From contig OZ018389.1 in the NCBI GenBank assembly GCA_963969525.1, positions 53,822,642-53,886,641 on the forward strand: 64,000 bases of DNA. The letters are read 5' to 3'. The stretch comes from Ontholestes murinus. Its lineage: Eukaryota; Arthropoda; Insecta; Coleoptera; Staphylinidae. Positions 45,365-55,260 of the stretch are shown here, one piece after another. The translations under genes and the position numbers were made by a program. The notes under the pieces are model-generated. The model saw nothing but the letters and a program-made list of their open reading frames with translations, was not told where the DNA came from and made no database searches. The first letter of the stretch is position 1. Each line of letters begins with the position of its first letter.

Positions 45365-45830
45365 AATAATTTCCCTTCGATAACATATGTAGGACCAACG
45401 TCATTAAAAATTGCAAACAATTTAAAGAAGAATAATTTAAATGTATCATCCATAAGAATTCTAATAAGGATCTCAAAATTAGAATTCGACCTTGTGGAGT
45501 ATATATTGACGGGGTGCGGGGACTAACCCAAAACATACCTTGGTCAAACAGGACGAGCTTTCTTAGAAAGAATTAACGAACATAGAATCTCTTACATCAA
45601 TATCAAAACGACACCCGCATTCACGAACCATCTATTAGATAAAGGGTATTCAATCAACGAAGAATTTAAGAAAGAAAAGGAAGCAAATTGTACTTCTTCG
45701 GACTAGAAATTAATAATATATAAGACACCGGCCTCCGTCTGAACGACCATATATTAATCGTTCAGACCTTATCAACATGTTTAATTTCAAAAATTAAAAA
45801 ATAAATATAATAAAATTAAGCCTCTTCCCA
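45365..45830 (+). mobile_element. Penelope-like element, GIY-YIG endonuclease fragment
   Basis: Plus strand: ITYVGPTSLKIANNLKKNNL near 45380-45440, a CG-containing linker near 45510, then TYLGQTGRAFLERINEHR near 45530-45585 (GIY-YIG motif 2 and the conserved R and EH) and AFTNHLLDKGYS near 45620. It ends with LNDHILI near 45740. The catalytic RT is absent. Several frame changes. Confidence 0.75.
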
Positions 45831-46084
45831 TCAACATAATTGATATTCAAACCACGCTTATACTTATAAAGATACCAATGTTTTGCCTGAAGCCACAGTG
45901 TGGCAAAACAATTATTGCGAGTGTAATGCTATAAAAAGTTTTTTTTTTTTAATTTAGAAAGTATTTTTTCTATTCAATTTTGTATTAAAATTTATAGAAT
46001 AGATGGAAGTTTTTGGGCTGTTATTCATCTATCACATTCCATTATTTAACCAATTGAACTGACTTTATTATTAAATTGCAGATA

Positions 46085-46190
46085 ATTTTATTTTAAAAAT
46101 AAATTTTCTGATATTCACAATAATGACTTCTCATGAAATTTTATTTTAAAAATAAACTGGCTGATATTCACAATAATGACTTCTGATGAG
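46085..46190. repeat. 53-bp tandem duplication
   Basis: Two units starting ATTTTATTTTAAAAATAAA at 46085 and 46138, each followed by CTGATATTCACAATAATGAC, with only a few differences. Confidence 0.9.
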
Positions 46191-46499
46191 TTTAAAAATA
46201 TGAACATTTTAGCAAGATAATGAAAAGCCTTATTTTCTTTATTTTACATTTATTACTTTCGGGACAATATAAAGCAAATTTGTAAGCTAAAAAGGAAAAC
46301 TGTTAAACATCCTACAAATTTCCACCAGATAATCTAGTTTCAACAGCAAAATATTCGGTTTGGGAGAAGTTGAATTATTTGGTAGAATCCTCCGGTTTCG
46401 AACAATAGAATTCTACACTTTTTTTTTAACCAACTATATTCAGTCCAATAATCTAACCTAAATACCATTTGACGTGAGAAAGCGATCATGGTACAAGCC
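46191..46499. other. Noncoding DNA
   Basis: AT-rich, nothing recognised; may include decayed parts of the mariner remnant that follows. Confidence 0.4.
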
Positions 46500-46800
46500 C
46501 TGAAGTTGCTGGAGCTTGATTTGGATTTGTGGAACCATTCAATATAATCACCAGACCTTGCACCGAATACGATTTGATTCGATCTTTCTAAAACTTTTTA
46601 AATGGTAGCCAATTCAATTCAGAAAATGGTGACACACATCACTTACTTCACTTTTGGCAAAGAAAGGCCAGTAGTTCTTTAAACGAAGCATCATCATGTT
46701 ACTTACAGCTAGTTTTGGTAAAGAAAAGCCAGTAGTTCTTTGAACATAGCATCACGATGTTACCTGAACAATTGCAAAGGTAGACATGTAAGAACATAAT
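46500..46800 (+). mobile_element. mariner transposase C-terminus remnant (B) with tandem duplication
   Basis: Plus strand: SPDLAPNTI near 46550 (usual YSPDLAPCDF, containing the third catalytic D region), then LAKKGQ-stop-FFKRSIIML near 46655-46700. The last segment occurs twice, starting TTTTGG at 46652 and 46713 (61-bp spacing), so the C-terminal coding block is tandemly duplicated. Both copies are broken. Confidence 0.6.
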
Positions 46801-47234
46801 ATATTTCTTTCTATAAAAAATCGCTTTTCTTTATTATACTAAAAAACCGAAATGGCCTAAGATTCAACACAATATTAACTCTTTCCCATTGGATGTAGCA
46901 TCTCCACACTTTTCTTATGAGGGCGAAGATGATCAGAAAATAACGAGGAACGACATTTTCATCATTATTCGTGAAGATTGTGCTCTTAAGTAAATTAACT
47001 GATCTGGTGAAATGGTGTAAATGGAGGTTATGTTAGAATGTGTACTAGAATAAATCAATAATGAAACTTGATTTTGTAATAGGCTTATGACAGTCACAAA
47101 TTGGTTAAAAGATGTCCTGGAGATAGATACAATTCAATAATACTACTAGTTTTAAAAGAAATGTTAAACCTTGAGCCGATTTTTAAGGAAAATTGAAATG
47201 AAGCTCATTTAAATTTTGGTATACTTTTATTAAA
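46801..47234. other. Noncoding DNA
   Basis: Nothing recognised. Confidence 0.4.
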
Positions 47235-48158
47235 TTATATAGGTGCCATTCCATCTTTCATGCAACTTGAGAATTCCGTCCTTTCCGAATCTCTCAGGTT
47301 TTTTCGCAAAAAAGTTGTCTAAATAAGTTTTTATCTCAACCAAAGAGTTAAAATTCGCGAGGTCTGGCAAATACGGTGGATGGATAAAAATATCTCAACT
47401 AAAATCCAACAAGTTCTGTCGAGTTGTCAAAAACACATGAGGCCGGGTATTGTCCTCATGAAAGACGACGCACTTCCGATTTACTATTTCTGGACGTTTT
47501 TGTTCGATTACTGTCTTCAATTTCTCTAATTGAGAGCAATACTTTTTCGAATTTATTGTTCATTATTCGGTAAAAGCTCATAATAAACGATTCCTTTCCA
47601 ATTCCACCAGACACAGAGCATTACCTTCTTCGAATGAAGACCGGCTTTTGGGGTGACTTTTTATAAATTATCCATTTTTCATCCCCCGTCACTAATTGCT
47701 TCAGAAATAGCGTCTCCTCGTTACGTTTGTAAAGCATGTCACAAATGGAGATGCGATCCAACAGATTTTTCTTCGTTAAATATTCGAAACCCATACATCA
47801 AGACGATTTACGTAGCCAAGCTTCACAATATGGTCGTGGATTGTTGATTGATTTATTTAGCATTTCTGCTAATTGAAGTAATTAATAATTTTCTATAACG
47901 TAAAGGACTTTAATACATTTTTATAATTGACCTAATGTTGAGCGTGGGTTATTCTCGAATTCTGTTTTAATCATACTGTCGTCTGTGGTGGACGGCCTAT
48001 TCGGGCGTTCTTGATCTTCAAGATGAAAATTTCCAGCTTTAAAACTTCCACACAATTATATCGGCTACAGTCATCATAAACCGCGCATATCTTATTTGCC
48101 ACTTTTGTGGCATTTTTGCCCGCTCGGAATGCTTATAAAGCACTTTATTTGCTGCCAT
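47235..48158 (-). mobile_element. mariner transposase remnant (C), near full length
   Basis: Minus strand from an ATG at 48158-48156. GNFHLEDQERPNRP near 48010, LTKKNLLDRISICDMLYKRNEE near 47800-47730 in part, VTGDEKWIIY near 47690 (first catalytic D), EDNTRPHVFLTTRQNLL near 47455 (second D), and HPPYLPDLANF near 47385 (third D region). It ends with DGILKLHERWNGTYI near 47270. Three or more frameshifts and a gap near 47620-47560; inactive. A second fragment of the same subfamily lies at 49125-49560. Confidence 0.85.
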
Positions 48159-48439
48159 ATTCTAAGGCGTATAAAACTGATAAAAATTAACGAATCGCAA
48201 CAATTGTTTCCAAATATCGCTAAAGTTATCTCTTTCAGAAAATGTACACATGTCATCTGTTTTCAATAAGTACGCTATATTTAGGTCTCTTCTCACGCTA
48301 CCTACCAAAAATTAGTACGAACTTTCCGGACCAAATTTTAAATCCCGATTTATGGCGATCAGACATTTCCATTAGGCGTTTTAACTTTTTTTGTAAACAA
48401 TTACAACGAACCTAATCTAAAACCTACCGAAACAAATTT
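48159..48439. other. Noncoding DNA upstream of mariner C
   Basis: Probably contains the mariner 5-prime untranslated region; terminal repeats could not be defined. Confidence 0.35.
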
Positions 48440-49060
48440 TACAATGCTCCATTTAAACTCACAATGAACTCGAAATATTTCTAAAACATGAACCCAACTT
48501 AGTAGATATAATATGCGTCAGCGAACACTGGCTCCTATCTGAAGAAAGAAACCACTTCGTGCTCCCTAATTACGTAATTTCTTCAAGCTTTTGCAGGAAG
48601 AGACCATTCAATGAAATCGAAAGTGTAGTGAAACTGTCTATTGAGAACGTATGCGAATTGAGTGCGATTGAAATACCATTTCTTAAATTAAGCGTGTGCT
48701 GTGTCTGCATAGAGCCAAATTCAGATTTCCAAGATTTTTTATCAATAATTTCGAAAGCGTTTATATTATTAAAACAACAAAGAATTATCATCTCAGGTGA
48801 TTTTAATATTAAGTTCGGTACCAATGACAATCTCAATTTACAATTCAATAATTTAATCAATTCATTTGGCCTTCAAACCACTATTAATGATAATACAAGA
48901 AAATCAAACTGCATTGATAATAGAATAGTCAACGATTATATCATTAATGACACTATGTACGTTTCAAATATCGTTAATACCGCACATTCCGACCATTTAG
49001 GACAAACTATAAAGGTTGATTTATGTAATCCCGTAAGCTCAGGGAAGTAGTTTACCACTC
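48440..49060 (+). mobile_element. Non-LTR endonuclease domain fragment
   Basis: A long open plus-strand frame (163 codons from 48559, readable from about 48465) encodes most of an APE-type endonuclease: DIICVSEHWLLSEERNHF, LPNYVISSSFCR, LSVCCVCIEPNS, IISGDFNIKFGT, CIDNRIVNDYII and NTAHSDHLGQTI (catalytic SDH). The RT is absent. It has the fewest defects of the endonuclease fragments here. It lies between two mariner pieces of one subfamily, so it may have inserted into a mariner copy. Confidence 0.8.
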
Positions 49061-49124
49061 CTATAACTAAACAGGGCCTCATAATTCTATACCAAATACT
49101 TGACACTGTAGTTTGGAATGTATA

Positions 49125-49560
49125 ATTTCTCGAACTAAGAGCAATACTTTTCCGAATTTCATTATTTGGTAAAAGCTCATAATAAAGGATTCATTTCCAA
49201 TCCCACCAGACACGGAGCATTACCTTCTTCGAATGAAGACCGGCTTTTATGGTGACTAAAGGTGGTTCATCACGCTTTCCCCAAGACCTTTTACGTTGAA
49301 AGTTTTTATAGATTATCTATTTTTCATCCCCCATGACTAATTGCTTCAGAAATAGCGTCTCCTCGTTGCGTTTGTAAAGCATGTCGCAAATTGAGATGAG
49401 ATCCAAGAGATTTTTCTCCGTTAAATCATGCGAAACCCCTACATCAAGACGATTTACGTAACCAAGCTTCACAATATGGTCGTGGATTGTTGATTTTGAT
49501 TTTGTGGATTGTTGATTTAATAACGTAAAGGACTTTAATACATTTTTGTAATTAATTTGG
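49125..49560 (-). mobile_element. mariner transposase fragment (D), same subfamily as C
   Basis: Nearly identical in places to 47540-47930 (for example the stretch encoding FLKQLVxGDEKWII and the ICDMLYKRNEE segment). It retains the linker KRSWGKRDEPPL (about 49290-49250), which is missing from copy C. Both ends are missing. A short TTGTGGATTGTTGATTT duplication lies at about 49478-49520. Confidence 0.75.
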
Positions 49561-49974
49561 CGGGATATAGTCTATGGACAGTTGCATACAGTATCCGGCC
49601 ATTTTAATGTTTATCGCGATGATGTTTTTTGAAACTTGTAAAAGGAAACACTTACAGCTAGGTGTGTCGTCTCGTCGCTCATTGTGGCATCACATTTTTA
49701 GTAAAGTAAACAAGTCTTGCAAGAAGGGCGACAGAGAGGCGCCTGGCCCGCATATAGTTCGCCCGGATGCCTTTCTCGCCAAACTATTTGCTATTCTGTT
49801 ACCTTTGCTGTTGCTGTGACCTTTCACCCAGTATAGGGCCACCTAATTGTCACGAGCAATTTCTTTTAAGGCTTTGCAACATTCCAACGTTAATGCTGAT
49901 GTAATTTTACAACTAGCAATGAACGAAATTGCTGCTCTGCTGTCCGTTATGATGTGTATGTTTTTCCCTTGATC

Positions 49975-50121
49975 TTCTTGTCAGAGTTAAAACACAGTTA
50001 TATTTCTTTCTTCACTTTTAATTTAAAATTAAAAAATTAAAAGTGAAGAAAGGAATGTAACTGTGTTTTAATTAAGTGATATTAACCTTCACGTACTGAA
50101 GTAACTATATTCTTGTCAGAG
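49975..50121. mobile_element. 123-bp foldback insertion with 12-bp target duplication
   Basis: TTCTTGTCAGAG at 49975-49986 and again at 50110-50121 flanks an insert (49987-50109) built of 36-bp inverted arms (49987-50022 and 50036-50071, about three mismatches) plus a 38-bp unpaired tail. It interrupts an RNase H frame. The arms start TTAAAACACAGTT, resembling the AATTAAAACACTTG edge of PLE tails in the window. A PLE-derived or SINE-like origin is inferred. Confidence 0.7.
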
Positions 50122-50321
50122 ATTTTCTGAATATAGTTTACCTACGAGTTCCATTTTTGTTGGTGTGCTCATTGTCTTACCTTGGGTCGTACTTTTTTCA
50201 GGGGCAGTTTTTGCAATAAATTCCTACACCTGCGACCCATCATTGCATGTATGTTTGTGGTCGTTCTTGGCCACTATATTAATGGTGCATATGCCAACAT
50301 TGGCCTCACAATGGCCGTGTA

Positions 50322-50325
50322 GATA
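50322..50325. repeat. Gypsy target-site duplication, left (GATA)
   Basis: Matches GATA at 55261-55264. Removing the gypsy element and one copy rejoins the host RT frame exactly (VLC-IYT). Confidence 0.9.
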
Positions 50326-50599
50326 TGTAGGGTTTGGGTAATCACGTCAAACCTCTACTAATTTACCGATACGAGTAAAATTATTTATTACTCAGGGAAT
50401 AGAGATTATTTCTTTATTTAAATGTAAGGAAAATGTAAACTAACGTTTTACATTAAACCAAAAAGCTCTGTCTATCCAAATTATTTATTTTTCGTTTCCA
50501 TGGTTTTTGTCCGCCTCCCTGATGCCTGGAGCTCGTTGTTTGCCTGGAGCTCCTTGTTTGCCGCGCTCTCGCCTGTACATTCCTCGAGGGTACGCCACA
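50326..50599 (-). repeat. Ty3/gypsy 3-prime LTR
   Basis: 274 bp. In element orientation it starts TGTGGCG and ends CCCTACA. It appears identical to the other LTR at 54987-55260 over its full length, indicating a recent insertion. Minus-strand AATAAA signals lie in the AT-rich middle. Confidence 0.95.
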
Positions 50600-50622
50600 C
50601 TACCCCCCCCCCCCTTAGAAAA
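50600..50622 (-). promoter_or_regulatory. Polypurine tract
   Basis: In element orientation, AAG-run of 12 G-TAG directly precedes the 3-prime LTR (C-run 50603-50614). This is the expected plus-strand priming site. The long pure G-run is unusual. Confidence 0.8.
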
Positions 50623-50671
50623 AGGAAGTAAAAGAGAAAACTAGGCAAGGGGAAGAGAGAAGGAAACCCCT

Positions 50672-52273
50672 CTAGTAGGAGTTGTTTTTTTTTATTACAG
50701 ATCCATGACGTTTAAGAATAGACCGAAGAGGTATAGTAGGGAACGGAGAAAAATGTAAAGAATTTGAAGATGAAGAAACAGAAAATGTTGGTTGGAAGCT
50801 AGGCTTTAATCGGTCAACGGTAACATTTGTGATTTTTCCGTTAACAGAAATCGTAAAAAATTTTGATTGTCGCTTTAAAATTTGAAACGGTCCGTCATAC
50901 GCGGGTTGAAGAGGATGCTTAATACAATCCTTCCTAATGAAAACGTGTGTGCAATTACTTAAATCGGGGTGCACAAAACTTTTGCGAGAGGCTGGGCGGC
51001 TTAATGCAGGTCGCAGTATCTGCATTTTGACTCGTAAGTCATCAATAAATTTAGAGCCTGAAGGAAGGTAACCGGAAATTGAACTTGGAAACAGGAAATC
51101 GCCTGGTAAACGTAATGTTTTACCATAAACGTATTCGGCTGTTGTGGCCAAAAGTGAAGTTTTAAAAATAGTGCGTAAACCTAATAAAATTAAAGGTAGT
51201 TGTGACACCCAGTTCTTTGGATCGTTACTCATTTGGATCGAGTCTTTAATTTGTTTATTGAGCCGCTCTACTAAACCGTTACATTGCGGATGATAGGCGG
51301 TTGTGGATTTGTGTGTAATGCCAAAAATTTTGCAAAAATGTTTCCAAACGTGAGATTGAAATTGACGTCCACGGTCAGTGAGAACCGTAGATGGTATACC
51401 GAAGCGTGAGATCCAACAATTTAAAAAAGCTTGAGAAACAGAGTCTGCAGTAATTTCGACAAGTGGTTGGACTTCAGGCCAACGCGTGAATCGATCGATG
51501 CAGACTAAAAGGTATCTGTATGTGTGACAAACTGGCAAAGGGCCGATAATGTCGATGTGGATGTCAGTGAATCGGTCGTCCGGATCAGGAAACTTAGCAA
51601 TCGGGGATACTGTGTGACGGAAAATTTTGACTTTCTGGCACTGCAAACAGGATTTGACAAAATGTGTGATGTGGTGGTTCATCCGCGGCCATACATAGCG
51701 TGAATTTACAAGACGTTTCATTGCTCGAACGCCAGGATGAGTTAACCCGTGGAGTGACTGCAAAATGTTAAGTCGTAATTCTCCGGGAACATAAGGTCGT
51801 TTCGAAACAATGTCAACGTAAAGGGGTGTGCTAGTGCCAGGCGGAGTGAACTGCTCCAGTTTCAGTGAAGTTGTGCCGTTTGTTAACAAAAATTTAAGCT
51901 CATCGTCTTCTGACTGAAATTTGGCTAGGTCCGGTAATTCTAAAATATTAATTTCGACACGCGATAACGTATCCGCGACGTCGTTTTCTTTACCGGGAAC
52001 AAACCTAACGTCAGTAGTGTATTGCGCGATAAAAGTTAAATGTCTGTGCTCACGTCCTGAATAACGATCTGAAGTTGAATTTATGGCAGCAATCAATGGT
52101 TTATGGTCTGTAAAAATGATAAAATTACGACCTTCGAGATAATATTTGAATTTTTTAATTGCCAAATAAACGGCCAGTAATTCACGACCGAATGTACTGT
52201 ATTTGCGTTCAGTTATTGAAAATGATTTAGAAAAGAAAGCTAGCGGTCGAAGAACGCCAGATTTTTCCTTCTG
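50672..52273 (-). pseudogene. pol: gypsy pol, second part: RNase H and integrase
   Basis: In the same frame as the upstream protease-RT part, separated only by a TAG at 52276-52274. RNase H: FFSKSFSITERKYSTFGRE and FTDHKPLIAAI near 52100. Integrase zinc domain HGLTHPG, then CLQCQKVK near 51650. Catalytic core: DIHIDIIGPLP near 51570, VLTDRGRQFQS near 51380 and HPQCNGLVERLNKQIKD near 51280 (D, D, E present). The C-terminal region contains a DGPFQILKRQ-like chromatin-side module. It ends at 50672, 50 bp before the polypurine tract. All catalytic residues are intact. Confidence 0.95.
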
Positions 52274-53752
52274 CTACAAGACCGCGCCAGCAGCGGAATC
52301 AGATGCGTCTACCATAATGCTTAATTCTGCATTTGGGTCTGGTAGGCTAAGCATAGCACAGTCGGCTAGTGCAGCCTTGACTGCTGTAAATGCTTGTAGT
52401 GTAGGTTGTGACCATACCAGGGGTTTGTTGCGTGGAGTTTGAGATGCAAGTTGGTTGAGCGGTGCAAGTATTCTTGAGCATGATTTTATAAATCTGTGGT
52501 AGAAGTTTACCATGCCAAGGAAACGTTGAAGTGATTTCTGGTCAGATGGTTGTGGAAAAGACATGATTGCATCAACCTTAATTTGTAATGGTTTAATGCC
52601 TGAACTGTTAATGCTATGACCTAAGAAATCTAATTTTGTTTCGCCGAAAATACATTTGTCGTTATTAATTTTGATTCCAAAAGTTGTTAATCGTTGAAAA
52701 ATTTGTCGGAGGTGTTGTACGTGCTCATGTTCGTCTTTACTGAAGACTAAAATGTCATCCAAATATACGAAACAAAATGGTAGCTCGCGAAGAACCGAGT
52801 CCATAAACCGTTGAAAAGTTTGTGCGGCGTTTCTCAAACCAAAACTCATCCGCGTATACTCAAACAAGCCAAATGGCGTTGTGATTGCAGTCTTCGGTAT
52901 ATCATTAGGGTGAATTGGAATTTGATGATAAGCTTTAATCAAATCGATTTTAGAAAAGACTTTGCAACCAAAACAGCTATACGTAAAATCATGCAATATG
53001 GGCAGAGGGTATCGGTCAGGAATTGTAATCTTGTTAAGTGCACGGTAATCTCCGCACGGTCGCCAAGAACCATCGGATTTCGATACCAAGTGCAGCGGTG
53101 ATGCCCATGGGCTTGATGAGGGTCGAACAAAACCAAGTTTTAATAAGCTATCGAATTCTTGTTTGGCAATTTTGAATTTGTGTGGCGGTAAACGCCTTGG
53201 TTTGCTGAAAACCGGTGGGCCAGAAGTTTCGATGCTATGTTGCACTTGATGTTTAATTGGGTTAGTGAGGTCAAAAGAAGTGGTGAGATCGGGAAATTGA
53301 TTGAGTAATTTGGAATATGTTGGATGATGATTGGATAATGAATTTATGATCGGCTGTTGCATCAGACTGGACGGTTTCCTCATTAATCGATTATTGGCAA
53401 TATCAACAATTATGTTGAAATGCCGGAGAAAATCTGCACCAAGAATCGAGTGGTTTACGCGTGCAAGTATGAAATGCCACTGAAATGTTACATCTAAGCC
53501 GATGTTAACTGTTAGTTTAGATAATCCGAAAGTTGGAATTAAATTTCCACTTACGGTTTGCAATGTAAATTTTGTAGGGGGGTGAGTATTGGCATAGAGT
53601 TGATTCACCGCCAAAATGCTGACCTGGGCACCAGTGTCAATAAGAAATTTAGTGCCAGAATTTGTATCGCGGATAAAAAATAGTCGACCTGACGGATGAA
53701 CGGAATCGTAGGTCGACATCAAACCCGTTCTGAGCCGTTTCCCCAATCGCAA
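52274..53752 (-). pseudogene. pol: gypsy pol, first part: protease and reverse transcriptase
   Basis: Overlaps gag by 34 bp in the -1 frame and has no ATG at its start, so it is expected to be made as a gag-pol fusion. Protease: FLIDTGAQVSIL near 53640. RT: VDSLLKLGFVRPSSSPWASP-type region near 53110, SKIDLIKAYHQIPI near 52950, FGLRNAAQTFQRFMD near 52820, catalytic FVYLDDILVFSK near 52760, KLDFLGHSINSSGI near 52620. RNase H begins MVDASDSAAGAV near 52290. It stops at TAG 52276-52274 inside RNase H, the only in-frame stop in pol. Confidence 0.95.
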
Positions 53753-54555
53753 GGTTTAGTGCATTTTCGTGCATCGTCTTTAAAATTATAGTGATACCAG
53801 CACAATTTGTGGTTTGGGTCATCACGTTGTACAGAAGGAGACCTGGAAGAAGAACGGTTTCGACTTGGATATTTGTTTTTAGATTGTTGCAAAATAGAGG
53901 TAGTTAAGGTGGTTAAATTTTGAGTTAATTCCGAAATTTGATTCTGTAAACTTTGCACCGTTGCTTCGAAATTGCTAAATTTCGTGTTTAATTTGGTGTT
54001 ATTCGAAACTTGTTTGGAAATGCCAGTAGCACTGATGGACATAGGTGCTGAGATTTCCATCACGTGATCTGCCATTTCTGCAAGATCTGCTAATGACGTA
54101 CCACGTGATGCAACTAGGATCTTTTGCACATCAGCGGGAAGACGTTGCAAGAAAATTTCGCGTAGTAAGTTCTCATCGATTGAGGTATTCCCCAAAAGTT
54201 GCTGTAATTTACGTAGGAGTTGGGAAGGAATTTGATCTCCGAGTACCTCGTTCGATAAGAGTTTTTGTAAACGTTTCTTTTCAGAAATCATTGTCCGTTT
54301 AATAATCTCATTTTTTAGTATTTCATAAGGATCGATGGCGGGTGGTTCCATTAATAAATCCCTTACGTCCATTGCGATATCTGGAGGTAAGGAAGCGACA
54401 ACTTTATAAAATTTCCGGACAGAACTGGTTACGCGTGAATTAAAAAATTCCGCCTCTATTTGGATAAACCAAATAAAGGGGTCAACACGCCAAAATGGTG
54501 GAAGCACACATTTAATATTACCGATCGTTTCCTCAGAGGTACTTTGATCTTCCAT
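53719..54555 (-). CDS. gag: gypsy gag (278 aa, intact)
   Basis: Structural capsid protein of the retrotransposon. N-terminal PPFWRVDPFIWFIQIEAEF is the capsid-start motif of this group (DUF7041-type). The middle is helical with LQKLLSNEVLGD and RKLQQLLG. The C-terminal zinc knuckle is of CHCC type (C-x2-H-x9-C-x3-C: CWYHYNF then RKCTKPC), as known for the CsRn1/Kabuki clade rather than the usual CCHC. A serine-arginine-rich segment precedes it. The start ATG at 54555-54553 follows a 430-bp leader. No stop or shift seen. Confidence 0.93.
   Translation of the reverse strand: MEDQSTSEETIGNIKCVLPPFWRVDPFIWFIQIEAEFFNSRVTSSVRKFYKVVASLPPDIAMDVRDLLMEPPAIDPYEILKNEIIKRTMISEKKRLQKLLSNEVLGDQIPSQLLRKLQQLLGNTSIDENLLREIFLQRLPADVQKILVASRGTSLADLAEMADHVMEISAPMSISATGISKQVSNNTKLNTKFSNFEATVQSLQNQISELTQNLTTLTTSILQQSKNKYPSRNRSSSRSPSVQRDDPNHKLCWYHYNFKDDARKCTKPCDWGNGSERV
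53737..53743 (-). promoter_or_regulatory. -1 ribosomal frameshift site GGGAAAC
   Basis: In the gag frame the codons read G-GGA-AAC, a canonical X-XXY-YYZ slippery heptamer. It lies in the 34-bp gag-pol overlap, and pol is in the -1 frame. It is 18 bp upstream of the gag stop (53721-53719). Confidence 0.85.
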
Positions 54556-54874
54556 ACCGTTTGAAATTAGGAAAAGAAATTAGAATAAAGAAAATCAAGA
54601 AGGAAGAAAATGTAAGGAGAAAGTGAGGATTTTCTAATGTGAAAGGTTAAATGTAGCGTCACCTTCGAGGAATGTTTCGTGGCTTACGTGCTTCCGTGTG
54701 GCTTTCGTGTTATCTGGACGAGTACAGGAATGAAGGATTGTAGACAGCTGACAGTTTTGAACGCTCTCGATATTCCTCGATATGATCCTGCTCCTCTGCT
54801 ATCGGCGAATCGTCGACACTTATCCTGCCGGGTTGAATACTACAGCAGCGTGTTCAGCAACAACGTAGGCCCCT
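54556..54874 (-). other. gypsy 5-prime leader
   Basis: Untranslated sequence between the primer-site array and the gag start. No extra ORF is convincing. Confidence 0.7.
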
Positions 54875-54990
54875 CGGGGTCACCAATGTAGAATCACGTC
54901 GGGGTCACCAATGTAGGATCACGTCGGGGTCACCAATGTAGGATCACGTCGGGGTCACCAATGTAGAATCACGTCGGGGTCACCAATGTA
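54875..54990 (-). repeat. Primer binding site repeated five times (25-bp unit)
   Basis: Units start at 54875, 54900, 54925, 54950 and 54975. The plus strand of each holds ATCACGTCGGGGTCACCA, the 3-prime end of insect tRNA-Trp including CCA, followed by ATGTAG. The last unit runs into the LTR (TGTAG at 54987). In element orientation each unit therefore reads LTR-end-like CTACA, then TTGGTGACCCCGACG. A single such site is the normal primer binding site, and tRNA-Trp priming fits the CsRn1 clade. Confidence 0.92.
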
Positions 54991-55260
54991 GGGTTTGGGT
55001 AATCACGTCAAACCTCTACTAATTTACCGATACGAGTAAAATTATTTATTACTCAGGGAATAGAGATTATTTCTTTATTTAAATGTAAGGAAAATGTAAA
55101 CTAACGTTTTACATTAAACCAAAAAGCTCTGTCTATCCAAATTATTTATTTTTCGTTTCCATGGTTTTTGTCCGCCTCCCTGATGCCTGGAGCTCGTTGT
55201 TTGCCTGGAGCTCCTTGTTTGCCGCGCTCTCGCCTGTACATTCCTCGAGGGTACGCCACA
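54987..55260 (-). repeat. Ty3/gypsy 5-prime LTR
   Basis: 274 bp, TG...CA ends in element orientation, identical by eye to 50326-50599. Followed by GATA (55261-55264), the right target duplication. Confidence 0.95.

Larger units (their letters stand above)
49565..50325 (-). mobile_element. R1/I-like non-LTR element, RT end and RNase H (left part)
   Basis: Minus strand, continuing the reading of 55261-56030 across the gypsy insertion: IYTAIVRPMLAYAPL with WPRTT near 50325-50265, an RNase H start (DGSQV near 50235), then after a foldback insertion NIHIITDSRAAISFI near 49965-49920, ITSALTLECCKALKEIARDN and ALYWVKGHSNSKGNRIAN near 49840-49790. It ends with SPFLQDLFTLLK and decays. Stops and shifts; inactive. 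Closely related to the fragment at 30441-31015. Confidence 0.8.
50326..55260 (-). mobile_element. Ty3/gypsy LTR retrotransposon, CsRn1/Kabuki-like, 4935 bp
   Basis: Complete structure: LTR, primer site array, gag, -1 frameshift, pol (protease, RT, RNase H, integrase), polypurine tract, LTR, with a 4-bp GATA duplication. Clade assignment rests on the CHCC gag knuckle, the tRNA-Trp primer and the DUF7041-type gag start. No envelope-like frame. Base composition is more balanced than the flanks. Identical LTRs indicate recent arrival; the single pol stop is the only lesion noticed. Confidence 0.95.

Noticed and set aside
54875..54990. CRISPR-like regular array
   Set aside because: The 25-bp units are contiguous without spacers and equal a tRNA-Trp 3-prime complement next to an LTR in a eukaryotic retrotransposon.
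54880..54990. tRNA-Trp gene
   Set aside because: Only the last ~20 nt of the tRNA are present; the acceptor, D and anticodon arms are missing. It is a primer binding site.
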